From the NCBI GenBank assembly GCA_017527905.1, contig JAFXPK010000042.1, forward strand, positions 1 to 64,000: a DNA stretch of 64,000 nucleotides, written 5' to 3'. The position numbers were made by a program, and so were the translations under genes. Shown piece by piece: positions 54,481 through 62,799 of the stretch (positions within the stretch are counted from its first letter, which is position 1; the number at the start of each line of letters is the position of its first letter). The notes under the pieces were generated by a model. That model was given only the letters and a program-made list of their open reading frames with translations, ran no database searches and had not been told where the DNA came from. Source of the DNA: Paludibacteraceae bacterium (lineage in GTDB: Bacteria > Bacteroidota > Bacteroidia > Bacteroidales > Paludibacteraceae).

Positions 54481-55182
54481 ATGATAAAAAAAGGAGAACA
54501 AGAGAATCCGAGTATAGAAGAAGTTTCAACTGTATGGAACGTACTGACGGAAGACCAGTTAACGTATCTGAAGGCGAACTACATCGTACGGAAATACAAG
54601 AAAAACGAAATCATTTATTGCGAAGGAGAGACACCGACACACGTGTTGTGCGTCGCCAAAGGCAAACTAAAGATCTATAGGATCGGAACGGGGGGAAGAA
54701 GTCAAATCGTCAGGATGGTGAAACCAGGCGAAATGCTAGCCTATAGGGCCATGTTCGCACAAGAGAACTTCGTCACAAACGCATGCGCCTTCGAACCGTC
54801 CGTCATCTATATGATTCCCCAGGCTGTCATCCACAACCTGATCGTTCAAAATAGCGAATTAGCTTGGTACTTCATACAAAAATTATCCACGGATTTAGGC
54901 ATCGCGGACAAGAGAGCGGTAACCCTCACACAGAAACACGTAAGAGGAAGATTGGCAGAATCCCTGTTATTCCTAAGAGACAACTACGGGTATGAGGAAG
55001 ACAACGCAACCATCAACGTCCGATTGTCAAGAGAAGACCTTGCCAGCCTTTCCAACATGACGACTTCCAATGCGATACGCACACTCTCCGGCCTCGCTCA
55101 CGAAAACATCATCGAATTGGATGGAAGGAAGATCAAAATATTGGACGAAAAATATCTAATCACTTTAAGTAAAATAGGATAA
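54481..55182 (+). CDS. Crp/Fnr family transcription regulator
   Basis: A 233-residue regulator. Residues about 40-125 form a cyclic-nucleotide-binding-type beta roll (KKNEIIYCEGETPTHVLCVAKGKLKIYR in part; VKPGEMLAYRAMF), a long dimer helix follows, and the C-terminal HTH_Crp domain contains RGRLAESLLFLRDNYG and LSREDLASLSNMTTSNAIRTLSGL (in part). The cAMP-binding Arg-Ser pair is not evident, so another ligand or none is likely; Cys residues for an iron-sulfur cluster are not clustered as in Fnr. A TTG at 54472 would add three residues; the ATG at 54481 is used. It lies 95 bases after porU and 2 bases before tyrA. Confidence 0.9.
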   Translation: MIKKGEQENPSIEEVSTVWNVLTEDQLTYLKANYIVRKYKKNEIIYCEGETPTHVLCVAKGKLKIYRIGTGGRSQIVRMVKPGEMLAYRAMFAQENFVTNACAFEPSVIYMIPQAVIHNLIVQNSELAWYFIQKLSTDLGIADKRAVTLTQKHVRGRLAESLLFLRDNYGYEEDNATINVRLSREDLASLSNMTTSNAIRTLSGLAHENIIELDGRKIKILDEKYLITLSKIG

Positions 55183-55184
55183 CC

Positions 55185-56027
55185 ATGACAATAGGAATCA
55201 TCGGTCTGGGACTCATCGGAGGCTCCATGGCCATAGACTTACGCAGAACAAAATATGCGGACCACTTCATCGGCTACGACCAAGCGGATCTGAACGCTTT
55301 AACCGCACAAAGAATCGGTCTGGTGGACGAGATATTGCCCTACGAGGAACTAATAAAGAAGAGTGACCTAATTCTATTGTCCGTCCCTGTAAGCGCCGCC
55401 ACAAGGCTTCTTTCCGACATTCTGGACAAAATCAACGACAACCAAGTGGTGGTTGACACCTGCTCCACAAAAGAGAAGCTGAACGATTCCGTACACTACC
55501 ATCCTAGAAGGAAAAACTACGTTGCCTCCCACCCTATGGCAGGCACCGAATTCTGCGGTCCTTGGGCTGCTGTGCCGAATCTATTCGCAGGGCGAGCCGG
55601 AATAATATGCAATGCGGAGGATTCAGATCCTAAAGCGATTGAATTGGTACGGAAGATGTACGACTGCCTGAATATGCGAGTCATATACATGAGGGCTGCC
55701 CACCACGACGTACACACAGCCTATGTATCGCACATCTCTCACATCATATCCTTTGCGCTTGCACTAACGGTGTTGGACAAGGAGAAAAATGAGAAGAACA
55801 TATTCGATCTGGCTTCCGGAGGTTTCGCATCCACAGCCAGACTAGCAAAAAGTAATGCGGACATGTGGGTTCCAATTTTCTTGCAAAACAAAGAAAACGT
55901 ATTATCCGTATTAGATTCCTACATGGAAAAACTTGAGGAATTCAAAAAAGCCCTGAACGACAACGACGAAGACAAACTCAGGAAGTTAATCGACGATGCC
56001 AACAGAATAAAAAGAATACTCAGATAA
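55185..56027 (+). CDS. tyrA: Prephenate dehydrogenase
   Basis: A 280-residue monofunctional TyrA-type dehydrogenase converting prephenate to 4-hydroxyphenylpyruvate with NAD. The Rossmann motif is GIIGLGLIGGSMAIDLRR, then VVDTCSTKE, SHPMAGTEFCGP and the helical C-terminal domain HHDVHTAYVSHISHIISFAL (His residues of the active site). No chorismate mutase domain is fused. In other Bacteroidota tyrA sits with pheA, aroG and an aminotransferase; here it follows a Crp-like regulator after 2 bases instead. Cytoplasmic. Transcript closed by the hairpin at 56078-56108. Confidence 0.93.
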   Translation: MTIGIIGLGLIGGSMAIDLRRTKYADHFIGYDQADLNALTAQRIGLVDEILPYEELIKKSDLILLSVPVSAATRLLSDILDKINDNQVVVDTCSTKEKLNDSVHYHPRRKNYVASHPMAGTEFCGPWAAVPNLFAGRAGIICNAEDSDPKAIELVRKMYDCLNMRVIYMRAAHHDVHTAYVSHISHIISFALALTVLDKEKNEKNIFDLASGGFASTARLAKSNADMWVPIFLQNKENVLSVLDSYMEKLEEFKKALNDNDEDKLRKLIDDANRIKRILR

Positions 56028-56077
56028 AAAGCAAGAGCGAAGGGAACGCAGATTCCCGACGCAACATTTTCAAGCAC

Positions 56078-56110
56078 AAGAGCCGAATCCAATCCGGATT
56101 CGGCTCTTTT
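56078..56110 (+). terminator. Terminator of tyrA
   Basis: A perfect 13-bp stem AAGAGCCGAATCC / GGATTCGGCTCTT with a five-base loop and a short T-run. Confidence 0.92.
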
Positions 56111-56447
56111 ATTCCACATATGACCATACGAAAAGCATGACATGAGGAGATGAGCATTTCCTCCGGGGGAAACGCCACCAGCAGCCACTAACCAGCCTTA
56201 AAACAATTGCAAGGCATCGATCCACAGACGGCAAAACAATTCTCCACATCTCAATTCCGAAACCGCAAGTTCAAACGAGCAGATGGGGTGTGAACGAGAT
56301 GTCGCCCGACCGACCAACAAGCAGGAGAAGGAAGGAGAAAGCATGGCATCACGACAGATTCATGAGGAAAAGAAAGCGAGATCAGGGATCCTGTCAGAGT
56401 ACCAACCGAATGACTCACAAGGAGACAAGGAGAAGTATAAAAAAAAT
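56111..56447. other. Non-coding gap between convergent tyrA and exbD units
   Basis: About 337 bases between two terminators. Short open frames exist on both strands but none has recognisable composition, start context or homology-like motifs. No promoter match, tRNA, repeat or riboswitch motif was recognised. Confidence 0.6.
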
Positions 56448-56479
56448 GTTTCCCATAGAGACCACACTCTATGGGAAAC
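56448..56479 (-). terminator. Terminator of the exbB-exbD operon
   Basis: An 11-bp stem GTTTCCCATAG / CTATGGGAAAC with a ten-base loop, followed on the minus strand by ATTTTTTTTATAC, 35 bases after the last stop. Confidence 0.92.
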
Positions 56480-56513
56480 ACCATAATTTTCAGGTTTTCG
56501 CTAAACGAAAATA

Positions 56514-56990
56514 TTAATATTTGTTCGTTCTTTCCTTTGATGTATAGTAGATTTTACGGGCATAAGCCTTACGTAACTCTTGCTTAACATCGGTAACGAC
56601 ACCCATCTTAGTATCTTTATCCACCTTGAGGGAAACAATCATCTTAGACTGGTCAGCCTCAGACATTGCACCACGTTTGGTAGCGATAAAAGTACCCACC
56701 TCGGAAGGTTTTCTCGCAAAAGCGTCATCCAATTGGATACGAGCTTCCGTACCATTTTGCTTCTGCAATTCCCTTTTAGGCACACCAATGTAGATATACT
56801 TAGCCAAAGACTTCTGTTCCAACTTAGTCAACTCAGTTGCCTCAGGCAAGTCCAAATCCACCAACATAGTATTCTCCTTCATTGTTGTCGTCGTCATAAA
56901 GAAGAACAACAACATGAAAATAATATCCGGTAATGAAGCCGTACTAATAGCAGGCAATCTTTTACCACCTTCTTTACGAAACTTTGCCAT
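56514..56990 (-). CDS. ExbD/TolR-family protein (second copy)
   Basis: A 158-residue inner-membrane protein with one N-terminal transmembrane helix carrying the essential proton-relay Asp in SLPDIIFMLLFFFMTTT, and a periplasmic domain (NGTEARIQLDD, KMIVSLKVDKDTKMGVVTDVKQEL in part). Forms the rotor dimer inside the ExbB pentamer, using proton-motive force to energise TonB-dependent transport or another envelope machine. It is the last gene of the operon; its ATG overlaps the stop of the first exbD (TAATG). Paralogue of the upstream ExbD, but shorter in the periplasmic part. Confidence 0.9.
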   Translation of the reverse strand: MAKFRKEGGKRLPAISTASLPDIIFMLLFFFMTTTTMKENTMLVDLDLPEATELTKLEQKSLAKYIYIGVPKRELQKQNGTEARIQLDDAFARKPSEVGTFIATKRGAMSEADQSKMIVSLKVDKDTKMGVVTDVKQELRKAYARKIYYTSKERTNKY

Positions 56991-57589
56991 TATTGAGCCC
57001 CTCCTGCGACTTGTCCATAATTCTTCGGCTCAGCCTCAGAAATCTTTAGTGGATAATACAACTTAACCGCATCCTGTTCCTCCTCAGTCAATTCCGCATA
57101 TTTGCGTCCTTGGAATTTGGAGACGGACAACTCATTACGAAGTTCGTTATAAGCGGCCACCAACTCATTCTGGACAGCGATATAAGCCTGATAAGAGGTT
57201 CCTCGGTCATTCTGCAAAGAGATGACATGTTTGGTAGTAACCCTAGATTTTCCGATGAAAGGAACATCTATAAGTTCTTTTTCTGGAAGATTCGAAGCAT
57301 TCTTCGGGTTATCAATAAACTCTTTTGCCTTCTCCTTCAATTTCGAAACATCCATCACCTCACCATTAACCATCAATTTGTCATTGCTGTTAACAAGGAC
57401 CATCATGATATTTCTCTTATTAACCTCGGCGTCAACAGGTTTTTCCTTTTTATCAACCGGGGGAGGTAATGTACGGAACAGACCTTTATCTGTTGCCATG
57501 GATGTAGTCACAAGGAAAAAGATAAGCAACAAGAAGGATATATCAGCCATTGAGCTTGCATTAATCTCTTGTATTTCTCTTTTTTTCAT
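56990..57589 (-). CDS. ExbD/TolR-family protein (first copy)
   Basis: A 199-residue ExbD-type protein with the transmembrane proton-relay motif SMADISFLLLIFFLVTTSM (Asp near residue 16). The periplasmic domain is longer than in Escherichia coli ExbD (141 residues): it has a Pro/Lys-rich linker (LPPPVDKKEKPVD), the STN-like strand VLVNSNDKLMVNGEVM, and an additional 60-residue region ending in EAEPKNYGQVAGG. Tandem ExbD paralogues beside one ExbB are usual in Bacteroidota. It overlaps the next exbD by one base and lies 12 bases after the four-helix gene. Confidence 0.9.
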   Translation of the reverse strand: MKKREIQEINASSMADISFLLLIFFLVTTSMATDKGLFRTLPPPVDKKEKPVDAEVNKRNIMMVLVNSNDKLMVNGEVMDVSKLKEKAKEFIDNPKNASNLPEKELIDVPFIGKSRVTTKHVISLQNDRGTSYQAYIAVQNELVAAYNELRNELSVSKFQGRKYAELTEEEQDAVKLYYPLKISEAEPKNYGQVAGGAQ

Positions 57590-57601
57590 GACAAGAATAA
57601 A

Positions 57602-58066
57602 TTAAAGTTTCTTAAACAATGAGCTACAGATGGTTGCGAGGAATGCAAGAGCAGCCAACACGAAAGCGCTAATCATACACATGTTTGTGAGACGATATTC
57701 CCAAGGTTTCGGAGTACCCTCGTATCCAAGGATATTTATTGTCTCAGTACTTGCGCCGAAATAAGTGGTCAAGAACAAGACGCACAACACTCCGACGAAA
57801 ATCAAAGGAACCATCACAGACTTCGGATCGCTCATCAACTTAGAGACGAATGACTTCAATGCGAAAATGAGAGTCACAAGAGTCGCCAAAATAATGAACG
57901 CAAACGCTAAGCCAATGAATGTTGGAGTGAATGAAGGAGCTTCAATACTGATTCCATTGCAAGGGTACGATTCCGTACTTCCACAGAAGAAAAGCAATGT
58001 GAAGATTATCGTAAGCGCCACCAACCCCCAAAGTATATACTTAGGAAAATTTAATGAGTTTTGCAT
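57602..58066 (-). CDS. Four-helix membrane protein encoded between ExbB and ExbD
   Basis: A 154-residue membrane protein with hydrophobic segments near residues 9-29, 48-70, 85-105 and 127-150. The first periplasmic loop contains two Cys residues (FFCGSTESYPCNG) and the second a Gly/Pro stretch (ILGYEGTPKPWEYR). I do not recognise a named family, but its position between exbB and the exbD pair on one transcript is consistent with an accessory subunit of the motor. No TolQ/ExbB signature is present, so it is not a second stator. Confidence 0.72.
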   Translation of the reverse strand: MQNSLNFPKYILWGLVALTIIFTLLFFCGSTESYPCNGISIEAPSFTPTFIGLAFAFIILATLVTLIFALKSFVSKLMSDPKSVMVPLIFVGVLCVLFLTTYFGASTETINILGYEGTPKPWEYRLTNMCMISAFVLAALAFLATICSSLFKKL

Positions 58067-58108
58067 TTCGATATCGTTTTATTAGATTCAAAAATGGTTC
58101 CAACAAGA

Positions 58109-59044
58109 TTATTCCGCTACAGAAACTTCGTTAGATTCAGAAGCCTGCGCATAACCTTGGTTAGAGTTGCTAGCTGTAGAAGAAGGGAAGTACTCAACAA
58201 CCATGTCGAGCAATTTGATAGAAGAGTCTTCCATCTCCGTAGTCAAACCTTCGATACGAGTCAAGATGAAGTTCAAGAACAATTGAAGAATCATGGCTAC
58301 AATCAAACCGAACACCGTAGTCAACAAAGCGACCTTGATACCACCGGCAACGACAGTTGCAGAGATATCACCCGCTTGTTGGATCTTATCGAAGGCCTCG
58401 ATCATACCGATAACCGTACCCATGAATCCCAACATTGGGGCAAGTGCGATACACAAAGAGATCCAAGTAACGTTCTTCTCGAGCGCACCCATTTGCACAC
58501 CACCGTAAGAAACGACAGTCTTCTCAACCACATCAGCGCCCTCGTTGATTCTAGACAAACCTTGGTTGAAGATAGAAGCGATAGGGCCTCTAACACCCTT
58601 CGTATATTCCAAAGCACCAGCAACGTTCTTTTCTGCCAAGAGTGCCTCAACATCGTTAAGGAATTTCTTCGTGTTAATAGAAGAAAGGCTCAACGTGATG
58701 ATTCTCTCGATACACAAAGCCAAACCGATGATCAAACACAAAGCAACGATTGCCATGAAGCCAGCACCACCCTCGATGAACTTAACCTTCAAAGCATTGA
58801 ACATACCCTTGTTCTCACTCGAATCAGTTGCGGTTGTAGTTGTAGCAGCAGCCTCTGCCTTAGTCTCAGTCTTAGCAGTCTCTTGAACCGCCGCGGCTGC
58901 TTGTTGGTCTTGTGAATCCTCTGTGAACTCTTGATTAGTTGTTTGCTCCGTTTGTTCGTCAAACGAATCTTGAGCGAAAGAAGCAGTAGCGAAGCCAAGA
59001 GACAAAGCCCCAGCTATTGCTAATGATGCAAAAATTTTTTTCAT
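58109..59044 (-). CDS. ExbB/TolQ/MotA family proton channel with N-terminal signal and Ala/Gln-rich region
   Basis: A 311-residue stator protein. A signal-peptide-like N-terminus (FASLAIAGALSLGFATASFA) is followed by about 60 residues of low complexity rich in Gln, Ala, Thr and Glu, then the ExbB core: transmembrane helix near residues 92-112, the family block EKNVTWISLCIALAPMLGFMGTVIGMIEAF (in part: LAPMLGFMGTVIGMI) and the last helix pair AGGIKVALLTTVFGLIVAM. With the ExbD genes it forms a proton-driven motor of the inner membrane. The N-terminal extension exceeds E. coli ExbB by about 70 residues. The gene begins 40 bases after tRNA-Ser on the same strand. Confidence 0.92.
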   Translation of the reverse strand: MKKIFASLAIAGALSLGFATASFAQDSFDEQTEQTTNQEFTEDSQDQQAAAAVQETAKTETKAEAAATTTTATDSSENKGMFNALKVKFIEGGAGFMAIVALCLIIGLALCIERIITLSLSSINTKKFLNDVEALLAEKNVAGALEYTKGVRGPIASIFNQGLSRINEGADVVEKTVVSYGGVQMGALEKNVTWISLCIALAPMLGFMGTVIGMIEAFDKIQQAGDISATVVAGGIKVALLTTVFGLIVAMILQLFLNFILTRIEGLTTEMEDSSIKLLDMVVEYFPSSTASNSNQGYAQASESNEVSVAE

Positions 59045-59084
59045 TTTTTTGTTGATTAATTATTAATATTACTTCATTAATTCG

Positions 59085-59172
59085 CGGAGAGAGGGGGATT
59101 CGAACCCCCGATACGCTTTTGACGTATACACGCTTTCCAGGCGTGCCTCTTCAGCCACTCGAGCACCTCTCC
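59085..59172 (-). tRNA. tRNA-Ser (GGA)
   Basis: An 88-nt class II tRNA with a long variable arm (TACGTCAAAAGCGTA). Acceptor GGAGAGG pairs with TCTCTCC (one G-U), anticodon loop CTGGAAA with anticodon GGA, T-arm GGGGG-TTCGAAT-CCCCC, discriminator G. CCA is not encoded. No terminator was found between it and the exbB start 40 bases later. Confidence 0.94.
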
Positions 59173-59253
59173 TGACTTCTTTACAAATCGAGCGCAAATT
59201 ACAAAAAAAATGGTTACAAAACACCGAATGTTGAAAATAATTTTATTCGGCTG

Positions 59254-59790
59254 TTACATAAACATTTGGCACCATTTATCGAACCTTTGCAGGGTTTCTT
59301 CCCCATATTTTTCGAGCTTCATCCGGGCTTTTTTCACGCTTCTTTCCTCCCCAAGATGCGTTTTTGAATAAAATTTGTCGGCGAAACAGATAATCTGCTC
59401 TTCGATCGAAACGGGCAACATGTCGCGATGCGGGATGGGCAATTCGGCAGACAGAATGTACGGGAGGGACAAACCCGTCCCTGTGTGGCGCTCACACACC
59501 AACGCATGACGGTCGAACCCTTCGCTCTTCATCATGTCACTTCCCAAGTAGCCATGACATATATACGGGGAATCGCCCTCGCAATAAAGATCCGGCGCAA
59601 ATGTCTTGATGATACCGATGTCGTGTATCATCGCAGCCTCCTCGATAAACTGCATATCCGCATTCAGTTCTGGCTTTCGCTGCGCGATCCGCAATGCAAG
59701 ATCCGTAACATCATATGAATGCTTCAATAAGATGTCCTTACACTTCGGATTATCGTTATAATATTTGTCAATTAATTCAATTGGATCCAT
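59254..59790 (-). CDS. HD-domain phosphohydrolase family protein
   Basis: A 178-residue protein of the HD superfamily. Metal ligands of the fold are visible: the first His in LLKHSYDVTDLAL, the HD pair in AAMIHDIGIIKT, a further His in YICHGYLG, and Asp in ICFADKFYSKT. HD proteins of this size hydrolyse nucleotides or related phosphates; the substrate is not known. A GTG at 59799 extends the frame by three codons (MSP), but the ATG at 59790 is preferred. It lies between tRNA-Ser and the transketolase terminator and appears monocistronic. Confidence 0.88.
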   Translation of the reverse strand: MDPIELIDKYYNDNPKCKDILLKHSYDVTDLALRIAQRKPELNADMQFIEEAAMIHDIGIIKTFAPDLYCEGDSPYICHGYLGSDMMKSEGFDRHALVCERHTGTGLSLPYILSAELPIPHRDMLPVSIEEQIICFADKFYSKTHLGEERSVKKARMKLEKYGEETLQRFDKWCQMFM

Positions 59791-59889
59791 TGGACTCACA
59801 TTATTACACCAACATTCTCACACAAAAATAATGAAAAATCCTATCAAATCCACAAAATCACATATTTCTAAATCGTCAAGCAACAAAAA

Positions 59890-59909
59890 AGGCGGAGGAA
59901 AACCCCCGC
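59890..59909 (-). terminator. Terminator of transketolase
   Basis: An 8-bp stem with one mismatch (GGCGGAGG / CCCCCGCC) and an AAAA loop, followed on the minus strand by TTTTTTG, 44 bases after the tkt stop. Confidence 0.75.
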
Positions 59910-59952
59910 CCTAATTCTATTTAGGCTCCAATGGGAGAATCCCCCCACTAGA

Positions 59953-61989
59953 TTACAGATGCAAGAAAGAACATACCTCCTTGTACACTGATTCCCCGTT
60001 GAATCCGAACTTCTCATCCAACACCGTATACGGAGCGGAATAACCAAAATGATCCAACCCGTGCACATAGCCGTTTTTGCCTACCAATCCCTTGATCGTC
60101 AACGACATACCTGCCGTCATGCCATATACCGGCAAATCAGAAGGGATGACAGACTCCTGGTACTCCTTGCTTTGATTACGGAACACTCCCTCAGACGGAG
60201 CGGAGACAATCCTAATCTTCAAGTTCTTACGTTCCTCCAAGAGTTTCGCACCATCGAAGAGCGTAGCGACCTCCGAGCCACTCGCCACCATCACCAGATC
60301 AGGCGTTCCCTTGACGTCCTTGACGATATAGGCGCCCTTGTAAGCCTGCAGAGCCTGCTCGTAGCGGTTACCATCGCACGGAACGTCGTTCACGTTCTGG
60401 CGGGAAAAGATCAAAGCGGTCGGTGTATCCATATTCTCCATCGCCATCTTCCAAGCGACGGTCGTCTCGTTCACATCGGCAGGGCGGAGCACCAACATGC
60501 TGTTCTGTCCCTTATGGTTCTTCACGCTCTCCAGCAAGCGCACCTGCATCTCCTGCTCAATCGGCTGATGGGTAGGACCATCCTCACCCACCCTGAAGGC
60601 ATCGTGGCTCCAGACATATTTCACAGGGATACGCATCAATGCGGCCATCCTATAGGCAGGCTTCATATAATCAGAGAATACGAAGAATGTTCCACAGGCG
60701 GCATACACACCACCATGCAAGGCGATACCGTTCATGATGCAAGCCATCGTCAACTCAGAAACGCCAGCATTCAAGAAGGCGCCCGAAAAATCACCAGGGG
60801 CAAGCGGATGGGTATTTTTCAGGAATCCGTCCGTCTTATCCGAATTGGAGAGGTCGGCCGAAGCGACGATCATGTTCTCCACCTTTTCGGAAAGCAAACC
60901 CAACACCGCCGCAGAAGCGGAGCGGGTCGGTTGGTTCGGTTTTTGCGCAATAGATGAGAAATCGATTTCAGGCAACTTGCCGCTGAAGAACTGGTCCAGT
61001 TTCTTCGCCAACTCAGGATTCTCCTTTGCCCATTGAGCCTGCTCGGCCTTCTTGGCGGCGGCGATCTTCGTCAGTTCCGCCCTACGATCCGCATAGAGTT
61101 TCTTCACCTCAGGGAAGACAACGAACGGATCGTTCGGGTCGCCACCCAATTTCTCGATGGTCTTCGGAATGCAGACACCAGCCTTGGAAAGCGGTTGTCC
61201 ATGCGTGGAGACTTTATTTTCCATGGAAGAACCATCCTCAGCGACACAGCCGACCCCCATCGTCGTCTTTCCGATGATCAGGGTTGGACGTTCTTTTTCC
61301 TGGTTAGCTGACTTCAACGCAGCGATGATTTCTTCCGCGTTATTTCCGTTGATAGTCAATACGTTCCAGTTCCATGCCTTATATTTCATTTCAATATCCT
61401 CGGTAGAGACCTCGTCCACCTTGGTAGAGAGTTGGATGTTATTCGCATCGTAGAACATGATGAGGTTGTGCAACCCGAGGTATCCCGCGATACGACCCGA
61501 GCCTTGGGAGATCTCCTCTTGGATACCACCGTCAGAGATGAACGTATAAATCTTATGGCTCATCCACTCACCGAAGCGCGCACAAAGGAAACGCTCCGCG
61601 ATAGCTGCGCCGACAGCCATTGTATGGCCTTGTCCCAACGGTCCGGAAGTATTCTCGATGCCATGCTCCAAACTCACCTCAGGGTGTCCTGGAGTCTTGC
61701 TTCCCCACTGACGGAAAGACTTGATGTCATCCATCGTGAACTTGTCGCACAAGAGCAACACTGAATAGAGCATAGGCGACATGTGCCCAGGGTCCAAGAA
61801 AAACCTGTCACGGTTAATCCAGTTCGGGTCAGTCGGGTCGAAAGTAAGAAACTGGGAATAAAGGATGTTGATGAAATCAGCACCGCCCATTGCGCCTCCG
61901 GGATGACCGGATTTGGCTTTCTCTACCATCGCAGCGGTCAGAATTCTGATGTTATTCGCCGCACGATTCAGTGTTTGAATGTCTGCCAT
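59953..61989 (-). CDS. tkt: Transketolase
   Basis: A 678-residue thiamine-diphosphate enzyme moving two-carbon units between sugar phosphates in the non-oxidative pentose phosphate pathway. The N-terminal domain has ILTAAMVEKAKSGHPGGAMGGAD and LGQGHTMAVGAAI; the ThDP/Mg motif runs from SDGGIQEEISQGS, a GDG-like motif reading SDGG, to the Asn of DANNIQLS. The middle domain shows ATFFVFSDYMKPA-type CGTFFVFSDYMKP with the catalytic Glu region GVSELTMACIMNG, and HDAFRVGEDGPTHQPIEQ. The C-terminal domain is complete. Unusually the first motif has Ser-Asp-Gly-Gly instead of Gly-Asp-Gly; this is a known variant in the family. A TAACTTCG box lies 33 bases upstream. Confidence 0.96.
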   Translation of the reverse strand: MADIQTLNRAANNIRILTAAMVEKAKSGHPGGAMGGADFINILYSQFLTFDPTDPNWINRDRFFLDPGHMSPMLYSVLLLCDKFTMDDIKSFRQWGSKTPGHPEVSLEHGIENTSGPLGQGHTMAVGAAIAERFLCARFGEWMSHKIYTFISDGGIQEEISQGSGRIAGYLGLHNLIMFYDANNIQLSTKVDEVSTEDIEMKYKAWNWNVLTINGNNAEEIIAALKSANQEKERPTLIIGKTTMGVGCVAEDGSSMENKVSTHGQPLSKAGVCIPKTIEKLGGDPNDPFVVFPEVKKLYADRRAELTKIAAAKKAEQAQWAKENPELAKKLDQFFSGKLPEIDFSSIAQKPNQPTRSASAAVLGLLSEKVENMIVASADLSNSDKTDGFLKNTHPLAPGDFSGAFLNAGVSELTMACIMNGIALHGGVYAACGTFFVFSDYMKPAYRMAALMRIPVKYVWSHDAFRVGEDGPTHQPIEQEMQVRLLESVKNHKGQNSMLVLRPADVNETTVAWKMAMENMDTPTALIFSRQNVNDVPCDGNRYEQALQAYKGAYIVKDVKGTPDLVMVASGSEVATLFDGAKLLEERKNLKIRIVSAPSEGVFRNQSKEYQESVIPSDLPVYGMTAGMSLTIKGLVGKNGYVHGLDHFGYSAPYTVLDEKFGFNGESVYKEVCSFLHL

Positions 61990-62021
61990 TTGAATATAGG
62001 TCTGAATGAATTTTTCTGACC

Positions 62022-62029
62022 GCGAAGTT
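62022..62029 (-). promoter_or_regulatory. -7-like box of transketolase
   Basis: TAACTTCG on the minus strand, one base from TAnnTTTG, 32 bases before the ATG at 61989; identical to the box before glyA (32512-32519). Confidence 0.4.
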
Positions 62030-62108
62030 AATTAAAAATATATTACGGAAAGAAGAGGCGGGATAAAAAATACTAACAACGGAAGAAGTTGGAAATTAAG
62101 CGTGTTTT

Positions 62109-62688
62109 CCTCACGGAGGTGCGGAGGGCACGTAGAATGGTGGATACATGTTCTTGGCATTGCACATGAGATCCGTTCTTTATTAGTGATGACGGGCTTA
62201 AATTCATTTAGCGTAGGATCCTGATATTGCACTGTAGAGACGCAACATATTGCGTCTTTTTCCCTCACGGAGGCGCAGAGAGCACGGAGGATAGTGAGCA
62301 TATGTTCTTGGGTTGCATATGAGATCCGTTCGTTATTAGTGATGACGGGCTTAAATTCATTTAGCGTAGGATCCTGATATTGCACTGTAGAGACGCAACA
62401 TATTGCGTCTTTTTCCCTCACGGAGGTGCGGAGGGCACGGAGGATAGTGGGCACATGTTCCTGGCGTAACAAATAATTTTCCGTCCAACATTAACGATGA
62501 CGGGGCTATAAATCCATTTCGAATGGGTCCTCAGTCTTGCATTGTAGAGACGCAACATATTGCGTCTTTTTCCCTCACGGAGGTGCGGAGGGCACGGAGA
62601 GTATTGGGTGCATGTTTCTAGCGGGACAAATAATTCCATTACACGGGGTTTACAAATCCGCATTGTGGAGACGCAACATATTGCGTCT
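62109..62688. repeat. Tandem array of about four units (153-bp period) with REP-like hairpins
   Basis: Two motifs alternate. Motif A (core CTCACGGAGGTGCGGAG, ending in GCACGGAG) starts at 62109, 62262, 62415 and 62572. Motif B, the hairpin AGACGCAA-CATA-TTGCGTCT, lies at 62238-62257, 62391-62410, 62548-62567 and 62669-62688. The distance between copies is 153, 153 and 157 for A, and 153, 157 and 121 for B. Units 1 and 2 are almost identical over the whole 153 bp; units 3 and 4 keep A and B but differ between them. Three of the hairpins are followed on the plus strand by TTTTT. No protein gene is supported in the array. Confidence 0.9.
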
Positions 62689-62799
62689 CTACCCCGCCCC
62701 GGGAGGAATATTTCCCAGTATTGGGAAAAGAGAATAAAGGGGACAAAAAAAGGAGAGGTTCCAATGGACCTCTCCTTTCACAAGATATAGGGGGGAAAA
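62689..62799. other. Gap between the repeat array and tsf
   Basis: Holds a GC-rich stretch (CCCCGCCCCGGG), a small hairpin TTTCCCA/TGGGAAA (62710-62727) and the tsf terminator. No gene. Confidence 0.6.
62750..62778 (-). terminator. Terminator of the rpsB-tsf operon
   Basis: An 11-bp stem AAAGGAGAGGT / ACCTCTCCTTT with a short loop, followed on the minus strand by further Ts (TTTTTTTGTCC), 22 bases after the tsf stop. Confidence 0.92.

Noticed and set aside
56111..56240. Cobalamin or TPP riboswitch in a GC-rich patch
   Set aside because: The characteristic conserved cores were not found and no gene follows in either orientation.
56283..56517. Short frames on both strands in the gap after tyrA
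   Set aside because: They run over the exbD terminator, lack start signals and show no protein-like pattern.
62032..62472. A 146-codon minus-strand open frame with a 51-residue internal repeat upstream of tkt
   Set aside because: It exists because the 153-bp repeat unit is a multiple of three, so the same stop-free frame recurs. Composition is unlike a protein and motif B is a nucleic-acid hairpin.
62109..62688. CRISPR array
   Set aside because: The conserved blocks are spaced about 121-157 bp apart, units 1 and 2 are identical also between the blocks, and there are no cas genes.
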